Positions 10,745-21,024 of a stretch of 64,000 bases of DNA are shown piece after piece. How positions within the stretch are numbered: the first letter of the stretch is position 1; each line of letters starts with the position of its first letter. A program made the position numbers and the translations under genes. The DNA comes from Polytrichum commune (Eukaryota; Streptophyta; Polytrichopsida; Polytrichales; Polytrichaceae), in assembly GCA_950295325.1 (NCBI GenBank), contig OX485809.1, forward strand, positions 21,636,001 to 21,700,000, written 5' to 3'. A model generated the notes under the pieces. That model did no database searches and was not told the DNA's origin. It saw only the letters and a program-made list of their open reading frames with translations.

Positions 10745-13700
10745 TCATGTCCACAATCTTGTTGTCTTGCCTTTGTAATCCTCACTATATACTCCATGCG
10801 ACATGAATGAGAGATTAACCCGCAATCTTTTGAGTCCTTCACCCCATACCGTCCAGAACTTGGTCTTTTGCTCGTCCTTTGAAACCAAGGGCCACTTCAC
10901 ACACGAGCCAAGAGCCGTGACCATGAGATTGTGAGAGCTCAAAAGAAAGTGTCCCAAGGCCGTCCCAACACACCTCCAACATCATGTAGTGTGGTCACGG
11001 ACCCTCCAGTGTAGTGTGAAGCCATATATATGTGACCGGGCCCTCAACCAAGTGCTATTTCAATGAACTTCTATTCATGCGGGTTCTCACGAATGAACAA
11101 GTAGAATAAACCAACGGTTGTGAGCGTTCGGAGTGCCATGGTCTCCCGGTTGTGTGTGTCAGGCCTACCTCCAAGAAGTGGTTTTTTGAAGATAGCCCAA
11201 GTGACCATGAAACATGATCCATTCGATGCCGTGTAGGAAGGAATCCATGCGGTGTGAAGTGAACTTGGACCGGCTCCGCCGTTTCCACTAATGAGAGTGC
11301 TTGAAGCGGAGTGGTCACGGGCTCTCAGTCTCGTGTGGGAAGTGGCCCTAAGGGACGAAGAAACAAGATTGACACAAGGAGGTAGGAGGCTCCACGGGTG
11401 GTTCCTCCTTCACTTTCTTTGCCGCTTCTGCCGCTTTGCGAGCCTTCTCTTCAGCAAGAATGATGTCCATAATATCTGGAAGATCGTCAATCCAGAAATA
11501 CAAGACTGGTTCTTCCCATTGAGGCTTCACCCTTCGCACCCCGAGAAGCTCTCCCTTGGTTACTCTGGTGATGGAAATGCAAGTTGGGTCAAGACAAGGG
11601 ATGGTAGTACATTTCAAATGCTCACAATACACCCCTAAACTCCGTATTATCAACCCCCATAATGTCACTCACTCTCTAATATCCCGAAACCCTAGGGAAC
11701 GCATGTTCGTAGTTCAAAATCTCACTTCTTTTTGTCACTTTTCTCTCCCTTGTATCACGAATTTTGTCATTAATGCAAACCACCAAAGAAGTCAACCCAC
11801 ACCCTCACATTGCACCATGTGTCAACATGTGGAGTGTCTTCTTCTTCTTCTTCTTCTTCTTCTTCAATGTTGGTGCATGCATCCGCCACATTGTAAAATT
11901 GTAAAACAATCTATATACCCTAAACTCTGTAATATCAACCCCCATAACGTCAGTCACTCTCTAATATCCCGAAACCCTAGGGAACGGATGTTCGTAGTTC
12001 AAATCTCACTCCTCATTGTCACCTTTCTCTCCCTTGTATCACGAATTTTTGTCATTAATGCAGACCACCAAAGAAGTCAACCCACACTCTTACATTGCGC
12101 CATGTGTCAACATGTGGAGTGTCACCTTCTTCTTCTTCTTCTTATGCCACTTGTTGAATGTTGATGCATACATATGCCACATCACCCGGGAAGGCCAAGT
12201 GGAGTGGACCATACCACACCATTTAATATGTTACACTTTGTGTTATTCCATAGTGTCACATGCTACACTAATTCACAAACATCACGCATCCATGTTAACA
12301 CTACAAAACTCCGTAATATCACATGCACTTTAATTGCGACAGGTGTGATACTACGGAGTTTAGAGTGTATAGTCATGTAAGAGTATGAACAAGAGTGTGG
12401 TAAGCAAGTGAGGCCTTACCTTAGATGGTGATCTATCCTCACTATGGGCGGAGGTGGGGTCTTCTCCCGTGGCCTCCTATGCCAAGCGCGAAGCTTCTCA
12501 ATGCTTTCTTGGTTGTTTTTGTAATGTCGTCTTGTGTTCAATTTGTCGGCTTTCATGCTGTATCAAACAACCTAATTTCCATAAGGAAAAAAATTGAGGT
12601 TCTTACTGAGAGACATGATATTTTTTGTGCTTTTAGTTCATGTCAAACTTCTTGGGCAGCTTCGAATATTTTTAGCTTATTTCCAAATTTTCATTTTACA
12701 GAAGTAAAAACTGTAAAAATGAATGTATATTTTAATACTTTTCTGATTCTTTTAAAAAAAGGTTAAGAATTACATAATTCCTATCAATAGGGCATTGTAT
12801 TTGCAAGTTATGAGTCAATCCAAGCTTGATTATTTGTCAACGTTGTTGCAAAATGACATATTTACGAACTCAATGAATAAATAAATAAAACATAATCAAA
12901 TTTGTGTAGAACGTACAACTCATAAATGTGAAGTTCCTCAATATCGGGTTCATTTATGACGACACTGAAATTCCATGGAACTTCAGGTGGTATCCACATC
13001 TCAGGTCGAGTCCACATTGTACTAGCTCTATGGACCTATGACCATCGAAAATGCAAATCTGTCATGTTGTCCCTTTGTCGAGATTGTGATTAAATTATTC
13101 ATGTAGGTGCATGTTGTCATAAAGTCTCACTGCATATTATAATTCATAAATAAACATAAATAAACAACAATTAAACAAAACTTTTATTATACATTCATCA
13201 ATCCACAATGTGATTTATATTTAACAACATGGTGTGGTCGGAAGAAGATTCTTGATGTCAAGCCTTTAATTATGTTGGTTTGCAATATTCGACATTTGAA
13301 ATTTTTTTCTTGAATGTCCAACAAGCAAATCAAGATGCATTCATCAATAAATATGAAGAAGGTAGGAGTTGGTTTGGCGTACATGTGGGATGGGTGGGTG
13401 ATAGCAAACGGGGTGAATAAGCTTGGGGAGCTTGGGTAAAAAGTAGCATTGTAGTCGTCGAAGCTCAGGCTTCAAGAACAAACGCACAAGTGTGCATGAG
13501 TTGTTGAGCAAAAAATGGCCATCTGATCGGTTGTAAAAAGGCGTTGGAGCTGGTCTTTGGACACCTCTAGGATCCCATCTCCTAGGGGGTTTCAACCCAA
13601 ACATGTTGGGGTCTTTAATATTATACCATACCCATTCATGTGCTTCCTTAGCCTGCATGCATGAAAGCAAGTTGCCATAACATAAGGTGGATAATGCTTA

Positions 13701-14704
13701 AATAATTGCATAACATCATTTAAGTATCGTATTTCTAGCTTCGGTGAGCCCGTAAATATCACTTGATTGCTTTTGCATAATTATTTCTCCTACATGCTCC
13801 TTGTTAGGTTCAAGCTAAAATTCACTAACATGGATGGGAGAGTAGAGGACAACTGTGTCAAATGCAACATTCCACTTTCTAGACCTATGCAACTGTTCAA
13901 GGTTTACAATCATCTTGATTTTCACAATCCTATTGCATTGGCCTTCACAGATATTTGCTAATCATAGCTTGTGTTATCATGCGTAGCATAGTATGTAGTA
14001 TTAAATTCTTGTCCAACTCATTGTAAGCATAATATTTTAGAAATCCTTTATGCAATTGACATAAAGATAGTAAGATTCTTCATTCTACACCTCTAAATGC
14101 GTTTAGCATGTTCGTACCAACTGTGTATTCTCTGTATATTGGATGACATGAAATTTTCATCGAATTCTTTCGAAGTCACATTGTGTGGATGTTAAGAAGT
14201 GTAACCTTATAAGACAACAAACTATCACTATCCATCAAAATGGCACATCACAATGTATCCTCACATTCTACAATTTCAAAATGTTGAAAGTATAAGAAAC
14301 CAATTTTGGCCCCCCAAAGAATTTAGGGGCTAAAGGATGTGTAGGCTCCAACTCACATTAGGGTTTCGAGCAAACGTCAAGTCCCCCATGACACGATCGT
14401 GTATTCCAAAATCTGTTTGCCCCACCCGCCCCGCCTTGTTTTTGGTGGGTGTGACGAGCTTGCGGGCCAACTCTTGCATAGAACCATCCTGCCAAACAGG
14501 TTCTGCAGCTGCATCTTGGTACCCAGGGTATGCACCATACCGATGCTTGTAATTTCTGAACACTGGTTGTTCTATTACCTCAAGCCCTGGAAAATGGGGT
14601 TTTGGAGGCTTTGGGGGATAGGGGTAGTCGCGCGCACTTTGGGGCAATGGATCCAAGGTCTTTCGATAATCTCGCCTTGGCGGAGATTTTTTTTTGCAAC
14701 CCAT
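10745..14704 (-). CDS. unrecognised proline-rich multi-exon gene, interrupted by repeats
   Basis: Exon 1 is 14704-14357: 116 codons from ATG (M-G-C-K-K-K) to N-P-N, ending in a strong donor, AACCCTAAT|GTGAGT. Exon 2 starts at 13652 after the acceptor CATGCATGCAG and begins A-K-E-A-H-E-W-V-W-Y, then P-P-R-R-W-D-P-R-G-V; its 3' end is unclear. A third piece lies between about 11564 and 11350, with K-P-Q-W-E-E-P, D-D-L-P-D-I-M-D-I and an alanine/lysine helix. A last piece, 10887-10745, includes S-K-D-E-Q-K-T-K-F-W-T-V-W-G-E-G and ends T-T-R-L-W-T-stop. All are on one strand, in order, with protein-like composition. Exon 1 is hydrophilic and rich in Pro, Tyr and Arg. I do not recognise the family. 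The joins after exon 2 are not settled, and two MITEs lie within the gene, so it may be broken. The two-exon 5' part is the firmest. Confidence 0.45.
10888..11349. mobile_element. M3 MITE-like element inserted in the unrecognised gene
   Basis: 462 bp with imperfect ~40-bp inverted ends. The left starts AGGGCCACTTCACACACGAG. The right ends CTCGTGTGGGAAGTGGCCCT. The interior matches 47815-48256 over most of its length. The ends match the smaller elements at 57201-57448 and 63323-63648. It separates two stretches of minus-strand coding-like sequence in the gene above, and the TAG that ends the upstream frame spans the element's right boundary. No clear target-site duplication is visible. Non-coding. 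Confidence 0.7.
11627..12370. mobile_element. M5 element with an internal tandem duplication
   Basis: The ends are inverted repeats: left ATACACCCCTAAACTCCGTA from 11627, right TACGGAGTTTAGAGTGTAT ending 12370. The interior holds two similar blocks, 11627-11910 and 11912-12180. Each starts with a copy of the left end and includes CACTCTCTAATATCCCGAAA and a (CTT)n tract. Related single copies are at 18480-18819 (inverted) and 40384-40727. It sits in the intron between the second and third pieces of the unrecognised minus-strand gene. Confidence 0.65.
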
Positions 14705-16336
14705 TATTGTTGACGTGATCAATCAACAAGCAAGATAGATAGATATAAATGCCAGCTCCTTTCGGAGCAAGCATGAATAAAGAGCCTCTTCGCCCTCAAT
14801 CACCAACACCATATGTAGGGTAAAAATGATCAATCAATCCATCTCCTCCGACATGTATGACCTTCTTGCAATAGGAGAGTGGAGTTTAAACAGGATGTGA
14901 CATTAAGAGGCAAATTCTGTGATCTTATCTTGGAATTGAAGCAAGTGGGATCAACATCTAGCTCCTATTGTCACATTGCGGCATTGCAGTTCTCCTGAAG
15001 ACATTGAAGTACAATTTGCACCCTGTACCTGCATGTCCAATATACGTAAGCCCGTATATTGACAATTAATTACCACATGTAGAGAAGAGATTGATGAGCA
15101 TTCCATGCACAACTTTCTTGCATGATTCAAGGATCGAAGGATGAATTTGAAACAAGAGACAAATATTGCTTGCAGTGAATCGAAATTAACAAGTAACCAT
15201 TTCCACCATCATGTTGCGTTGTGGATCCAATCGTTGTTTGGATGCAGGGTTTGGTGGTGCATGAAGCTGTTGTGGTCGACATCGATTTCTGTGCGTGTTT
15301 CTGCAACTGGTCTCAACTCTTTCTCCATGACCTCCAGGAACAATAACCCAACCTTTCTCAACCTCATTGCAAGGATCGAAGAAACACCATTCAATGGCTT
15401 TTTGTTGCACTTTTGCTGCGATAATATATATGCAAATGGCCTCTGAAACAACGCTTCGTGGGTTTACCGCTTGCGTGCCATTCATGGTGGGACACCAACA
15501 CCCCTTCCCTCTACAAATGATGCTTCGTGATTAAGCCTTAAACGCCACTCTAAAGGCTCTCTTGGGACACTGTCGAGGTGGCATGGGAGATCCATCGACC
15601 TGCTTCTTTAAGCTCACAATGTCAAAAGTAACATGCAACAATTGACCCGTCCATCAACTACATGCGTTTTCGATAAGACTACAGTAGTTAATATATGTTT
15701 GTAGATTTAAAGACGCAAGTTCAGGCCCAATATATTTAATTTTAGGGTTTTTTTTTTAAAAGGAAAAAAGAACACTTGCATGAAGTTCACCAAGTAAACT
15801 GAGGGTCCACCAACCATATGGATATGACCTTTAAATTGATAAATTCTCAGTTTTTGGTTTTCCAAGGTTTTTTACTTTCTGACATAACAACTATTGATTT
15901 ATAGTGCAAGTACTAAGCAACGTGTGATGTTATGTGATAAAATCCTTGAGTTTTTAGGGGTTAGATCAATTTTTGTAAGAAAAGAGTTTATGAAGGGATA
16001 CAATTTGACATTTTTCCGATTTTTAAAATTTTATTTATTTTTTTGTTTGCTTTTTTGGTGTGTGTGTGTGTGTTGGATTTTCATCAACCATAGATCAACC
16101 GGTCAACACCCATGAGGTGACTAATACACCAAGTGGCCGATTAATTATGCTAATTGGTCACTTGATTAACCCATAGTCAAATGTTCAACCTTGGATTGTA
16201 GGTCCAATGGGTCCATGTGTAGCCCACTTTTAGGGCAATACTTGGCTATGGTCATTTGTAGTGAACCAAGGTTTGTCCCCTTGTAGATTTAGTTTGGAAT
16301 GGAGCAATCCTGGAACACTACACCGTTTATGGTAAT
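14705..16336. other. intergenic stretch, nothing recognised
   Basis: About 1.6 kb upstream of the minus-strand gene. The first ~100 bases (with a GATA repeat near 14733-14745) are probably its leader and promoter. Open frames near 15141-15485 overlap on opposite strands and show no family features. A (GT)n tract lies near 16058-16072. Nothing else stands out. Confidence 0.4.
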
Positions 16337-16585
16337 TAGTGTCATGTACACTATTTGCGAAGGCCTAGACTAGATGCCTAGACACCTCAAAGTGTCACAT
16401 GCACTTATTGCCAATATGATATTATTTGTCAACATAAGTATTTTTTTAGGTGAAAATTTATTTACATCAAGACATTTAGCGTAGCTCATTGAGATACTTG
16501 AGATGATAGTTTTGAGTTTTAGTATGCAAGGGTAAGATATTATTGTTGAGCATATAAATGGCAAGTGTCATTTGTGTACACTTTA
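16337..16585. mobile_element. M8 repeat, copy 1
   Basis: Starts TAGTGTCATGTACACTATTTG and ends near GTGTCATTTGTGTACACTTT, which is a loose inverted match. It aligns along its length with 54363-54673. The shared interior includes TTGTCAACATAAG, GACATTTAG and GTATGCAAG. Non-coding, probably a small non-autonomous element. Confidence 0.6.
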
Positions 16586-16660
16586 GTCTCTCAACTTGGT
16601 TTAACATCCTCACATGGAGTATGATTTGGAAATCATGTTGTAATGACAATCCAGAGCAAT

Positions 16661-16860
16661 GATCGGGGAAATTTTGGGCATAATCGGTTGAGATCCTAGT
16701 GTTTGCAAGTCCAACCGGTTACATGTTGACATCCTTCGGTTTTCCTTTATTAAATTGGGGTATTTTCTATAAATTCCTCTACATCGATCGGTAAATTTCT
16801 TGCAGTCTTGAACTTGAAGTGGTTATTTCTCAAACTCAACCGGTTCATCTGTAACTAAGT
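16661..16860 (-). repeat. M2 repeat (CCGGTT-rich), copy 1
   Basis: A ~200-bp dispersed repeat with spaced AACCGG or CCGGTT hexamers and the phrases GGTTACATGTTGACATC and CTCAACCGGTTCATCTGTAA. Other copies are at 29498-29700, 56223-56409, 60426-60629 (opposite orientation) and 63096-63293 (same orientation as this one). No coding capacity. Confidence 0.7.
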
Positions 16861-17497
16861 GCCGCTTCTCCCCAATCATAGATCCAGAGGGCGCTTGGTG
16901 GTTAAACTGAGGCTCAGTTTTGATTTAATTTTTCTTTTGAAAGGTCTTCACGGTGACGGTGTTATTTGCATGACGCACTATAGTTGTGAAGAGCTACCTT
17001 TAAGGTTGAGACATTTATAGTCTATCAGATCCACTTAACCGTTCATTAGGGTCATGTAATGCCGACATAGATGAGATTTATATTTTTAGGCAAACAGAGT
17101 AAGGGTTTATTTGGTGATGGCTTGTGATTGATTACCCTCGTAAGAGTTTTGACAATTGTTGTAATCAATCATTAACATTGAGATGAGTGGTTATGGATTA
17201 ACTTATAAATCGACTATGTGTTACCCTAGCTTCACTGTTTGAAATTTTTTAACGATTTCCATATTCATGAACTTTTTTTTATAAAAAAATCGCATTATCC
17301 CAAAAAAAAATTCTCTTGGCAAGAAAAATAACTCCCCACTACTCCTCCTCCCAAACGGATGCAAACTCTTGTATTCTAACGGTTATAGATGCCTCAACCT
17401 TAACCCTTACAGAGATTGCATGTGGATTTGCCAGAGTAATATGCATTTGGAAACCCGTGGAGTAAACCATACAGTATTGAAAATACACAACACATAT

Positions 17498-18084
17498 TAG
17501 AGTTATCCGTTAACTAACCGGGGGTTTGAGATGGAGTTCAACCGGGTGTCATCCATTCGCCCCTAGTTTAGGAAGTAACCGTTAATTGTGCCACCTCATG
17601 GTTGACCAATTAAAGGGGCGGTTGACCCTCCAAAAGATAAGGTGAGGTAAGGTCATGGTGCACGGTGGGCCGCCCGGTTCCCAAGTTTAGACCCGTGGTA
17701 GGTAGCCACGATTTAGGGGCGGTGTCATAGATAAATACGGTAGATGCCCACGCTTTATGGATGGCGTCATAATATGACGTCATCACGTGGGGTGGCTAGA
17801 CCCAAATATGGGCATTTTAAATTAAATTCCTCATTAGACTTATCCACTAACCCCAATGTGGAAACTGGGCTCCAACTCGACCCGGTCTCAAAACCGTGTC
17901 GGGCTCGTTCCAAATGGTAACCCAGGGTCAAACGCGTTTTGACCCTCTCCCATACCCAAAAAAAAGTCTGGGTCCGCGTTTTTTTTTAGATCGTGCTGAC
18001 GGGCTGGCTTTTTGTATACTGACGGGTGATTCTCCTAACTCCCCCAACTCAACATGTGTTTAGGGGAGTTAGCGGATAACTCTA
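17498..18084. mobile_element. 587-bp element with TAGAGTTATCCG inverted ends
   Basis: The left end is TAGAGTTATCCGTTAACT and the right end AGTTAGCGGATAACTCTA, a ~18-bp imperfect inverted repeat. The flanking bases allow a TA or ATT target duplication (ATT precedes the left AGAG and follows the right CTCT). The interior is more G+C-rich than its surroundings, with runs such as GGGGCGGTTGACCC and GGGCCGCCCGGTTCCC. No long frame. I found no second copy in the window. Confidence 0.6.
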
Positions 18085-18479
18085 TTGTACTCTATATTTT
18101 CTCTTAAATCTGAGTGTATCTGAGAAAGTAATCTGTGCCATCTGAATCTTATCACTTCATAATTCATACACATGCACATTATTATACAAGGACCTCAGGC
18201 CTTTTGGTGTCCAAATTTGAAAAATCAAGGTTTCAGTTCAAATCCTCACATTCCACAGATGAGTTAAATCCCTCTTAGTTGACATTGTTGTTATTAACTG
18301 GAGATGTATATACTATGACAGTCAGGTACATAATACTTATGTAGTATACTTACAGATAAGGTAGATGAGCCTACTTTGGTTATTAATCTTTATCGGACAC
18401 CTATATTTGAGTGGTATGTGTTTCAGTTTGGCTCCAAGAACGGATACTCAAAAAACATGTGTTTAAAAGAGATTGGACT

Positions 18480-18819
18480 ACATTCTAACTTCTCTAATAT
18501 CATGTTGGTGGCAACCAAAGTGTACATAATATTAAGGAGGTTTATAGTATAAACATGGATACGTGATAATAGAGAATTAGTGTAGCATGTGACATTATGG
18601 ATTAATCCAAAGTCAACATTGCAATAATGACAATGTTGACAACATGATGCGTGCGAGTGTGTGGTTTGAATTCCTTGATGGAATATTTTAATGTCAAAAT
18701 ATATGAGATGTGTGCAAGGGAAATGTGACAAGAAGGAGAGAGACTTAAATTGAGCATATCCGTTTTCTAGGGTTTCAAGATATAAGAGAGGGACTAACAT
18801 TACAAAGGTTCTGGTGTAC
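18480..18819 (-). mobile_element. M5 element, inverted copy with an open frame
   Basis: Aligns as the reverse complement of 40384-40727, with diverged ends (ACATTCTAACTTCTC at the left, GGTTCTGGTGTAC at the right). A minus-strand frame of 134 codons (18827-18423) runs through the whole element. Its middle resembles the frame of the 40.4 kb copy, sharing C-N-V-D-F and H-N-V-T-C-Y-T. It could be relic coding sequence or chance openness. Confidence 0.6.
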
Positions 18820-19139
18820 ATCTTCAAAATATGCTAACCATTTCAGATTGAAAAGTCAACATAACTGGAAGGACCTACATGACCATTTAACGAGCATGAG
18901 ACTCTTCACTTTGGTAACGAGTAAAATATTTATATGAGCCTTGAAACTATGAGGGAAGTGGCTACAGCCTCGATTTGGATTTGCTAACCATCTTGTACTA
19001 ATTGCGTGTTTTGTATCCCCGGGGAAGTGGGCTAGTTGGAAAAAGTAACCATTTAAGACCCATATACCTTACTAGAGCCAGCAGAAGTTATGTACTTATG
19101 AACTGTTTTCTTGAAGGTTTTGTAAGCACAGTGCAAATA

Positions 19140-19236
19140 GCGCCACGTCACAAGCCCATTTTGCAACAAGTGGCGCCTTCACAGCGCCACGCATGCAGGG
19201 CCGCCACGTGTATCACCATTCTGGCCTATATATATA
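19140..19236 (+). promoter_or_regulatory. LEA gene promoter: ABRE/G-box, RY motif and TATA box
   Basis: Within 100 bp: GCGCCACGTCAC (core CACGTC 19144-19149), a GCATGCAGG block containing the RY core CATGCA (19192-19197), the palindromic G-box CACGTG in GCCGCCACGTGTA (19205-19210), and a TATA box TATATATATA (19227-19236). CACGTG/ABRE elements bind bZIP factors of the abscisic-acid pathway, and RY motifs bind B3 factors of the ABI3/VP1 type. Both are classic in LEA promoters. Transcription probably starts near 19260, leaving a ~200-base leader before the ATG at 19469. Confidence 0.75.
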
Positions 19237-19468
19237 ACTGCTACCATTCTTGTCTATTCCATCCATGCATTCAAGAATCAAGAGCATTTTCTACTGCACC
19301 AAATCAAAATCTCCATAATAGTACTGCTTGATCAGACTCGATCGAAAGAAGCAAGCTCGGCGGATACTTTAGTCTACTTTCCTCTAGTTCAGTATCCCAA
19401 ATTCTCATCTCCACTCGTATTGATTGCTCTTGTTGAAGCATTGGCATCCTATTAATTGACGAATCGTC

Positions 19469-21024
19469 ATGCCGAACTACGAAAGCGCCAGTGACTTAGC
19501 AGCCCACAAGACCAAGGTAAGGTTCTCTTTATACATGTTGCCAATGGTACAGGTCAATGTGATTCTCCACGGCCACTTCAATTTGTTATCTGCAGGTTCC
19601 AATTTTCTTTGCAGTAAGTATACTCCATGAGTCACGTGGTTAATATGTTTAATGCATGGGGTACTCCTGATCCTGAGAACAACATCCGTTTCAGGTTAAG
19701 TTGCCTACTCATGAACTGGGTGTTGTAAATTATCTTTTATTGGAATTAGCTTTGAAGCATTGATGGTTTGATCGATCTTGGGGTGCTAATCAAACTCTCC
19801 ATATCCTTTGGCTGTTTTTGCAGGATGCTGCTGGGGTTACCCAAGACAAGGCTCATGACATGGCAGGTGCAGCCAAGGTGAGGGTTTCACATCATTTTTC
19901 TGCAGGTTCTGATTTTCTCCATGGGTGGGGTTGAATGGGTTGTCTGGAAATCATGAGCACATCATCACAAGGTTAATAATGTGGAGAACCGTTTGCGTTA
20001 ATAGTGGTCGCATTCATCTACTCATGTGGTTTAAATTTAGTTAAAAATTTGATTTCAGGTGACAGTATACAAGAGACCAGACCACAATCCTGGTCGCAGA
20101 TGCTTGGTTTAATCTTGCCTGCACGGTGCTCATTGACTGTTTTTCCCTTGTTTTTATGGTTCGTGCAGAATGCTGGTGGAGCTACCCAAGACAAGGCTCA
20201 TGACATGGCAGGTGCAGCCAAGGTGAGGTTCTATGTTTATCGCCACATCAGTTCCTGCAGGTTCTAGTTTTCTCCATAAGTGGGGTTAATAGGTTGTCCT
20301 GATCATGAGCACAAGTACTACACACAATTATGTCGAGAATGATCTGCATAAATATAGGTTGCAATTGTATCATGATCTACTCATGTGGCTACTTCTAAAA
20401 GCTTATTGGTAACTTGATCTTGCGGTGCTACAGATTGACTGTTTTTCCCTTGTTTTTATGGTTCGTGCAGAATGCTGGTGGTGCTACCCAAGACAAGGCT
20501 CATAACATGGCAGGTGCAGCCAAGGTGAGGTTCTATGTTTATCGCCACATCAGTTCCTGCAGGTTCTAGTTTTCTCCATAAGTGGGGTTAATGGGTTGTC
20601 CTGATCATGAGCACAAGTACTACACACGGTTATGTTGAGAATGATCTGCATAAATATTAGTTTCAATTGTATCATGATCTACTCATGTGGTTACTTCTAA
20701 AAGCTTATTGGTAACTTGATCTTGCGGTGCTACAGATCGACTGTTTTTCCCTTGTTATTATGGTTTGTGCAGAATGCTGGTGGTGCTACCCAAGACAAGG
20801 CTCATGAGATGGCAGGTGCTGCACAGGGCAAGACCAAGGCAGCGAGCGACTTGGCAGGGGAGAAGTGGGAGAGTACAAAGCAAGCCTCCTCCAACGCTGC
20901 ACAAGCTGCCTCCAACAAGGCCGCGGAGGCCAAGGACAGTGTGAGCGGCCTGTTGCACCAAACTGGGGATGCAATGAGCGGTGCCTACCAGAGTGTCAAG
21001 AATGCTCTCTCTTCTAATAACTAG
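19469..21024 (+). CDS. group 3 LEA-like protein with tandemly repeated exons
   Basis: Five exons: 19469-19516, 19824-19877, 20169-20222, 20471-20524 and 20773-21024. All introns are phase 0 with AAG|GT donors and GCAG acceptors. The product is 153 residues. Exons 2, 3 and 4 are each exactly 54 nt and encode near-identical 18-mers: D-A-A-G-V-T-Q-D-K-A-H-D-M-A-G-A-A-K, then NAGGATQDKAHDMAGAAK, then the same with H-N-M. Exon 5 opens with a fourth copy (H-E-M, then A-A-Q) and continues with Ala/Lys/Ser-rich sequence (S-D-L-A-G-E-K-W-E-S-T-K-Q) to S-S-N-N-stop. The protein is hydrophilic, with no Cys, signal peptide or membrane segment. Family members are disordered in water, form amphipathic helices on drying and protect membranes and proteins. 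The promoter suggests ABA or drought induction. Skipping any repeat exon would keep the frame. Confidence 0.88.
20142..20824 (+). repeat. 302-bp exon-plus-intron tandem repeat in the LEA gene
   Basis: Exon starts at 20169, 20471 and 20773 are exactly 302 bases apart. Introns 20223-20470 and 20525-20772 are both 248 bases and differ at only about a dozen sites by eye. Intron 19878-20168 is a more diverged relative with the same GGTTCTAGTTTTCTCC-like and GACTGTTTTTCCCTTG blocks. The duplicated unit is therefore one exon with its flanking intron. Confidence 0.9.

Noticed and set aside
11556-12164. 202-codon plus-strand frame with Leu and Phe runs
   Set aside because: It runs through the duplicated M5 block and a (CTT)n tract, so its length comes from repeat structure.
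15186-15485. Overlapping frames on both strands
   Set aside because: Mutually exclusive, with no recognised motif on either strand.
20758-20974. Minus-strand frames opposite the LEA last exon
   Set aside because: Shadow frames caused by the Ala/Gly-rich codon pattern of the real gene.
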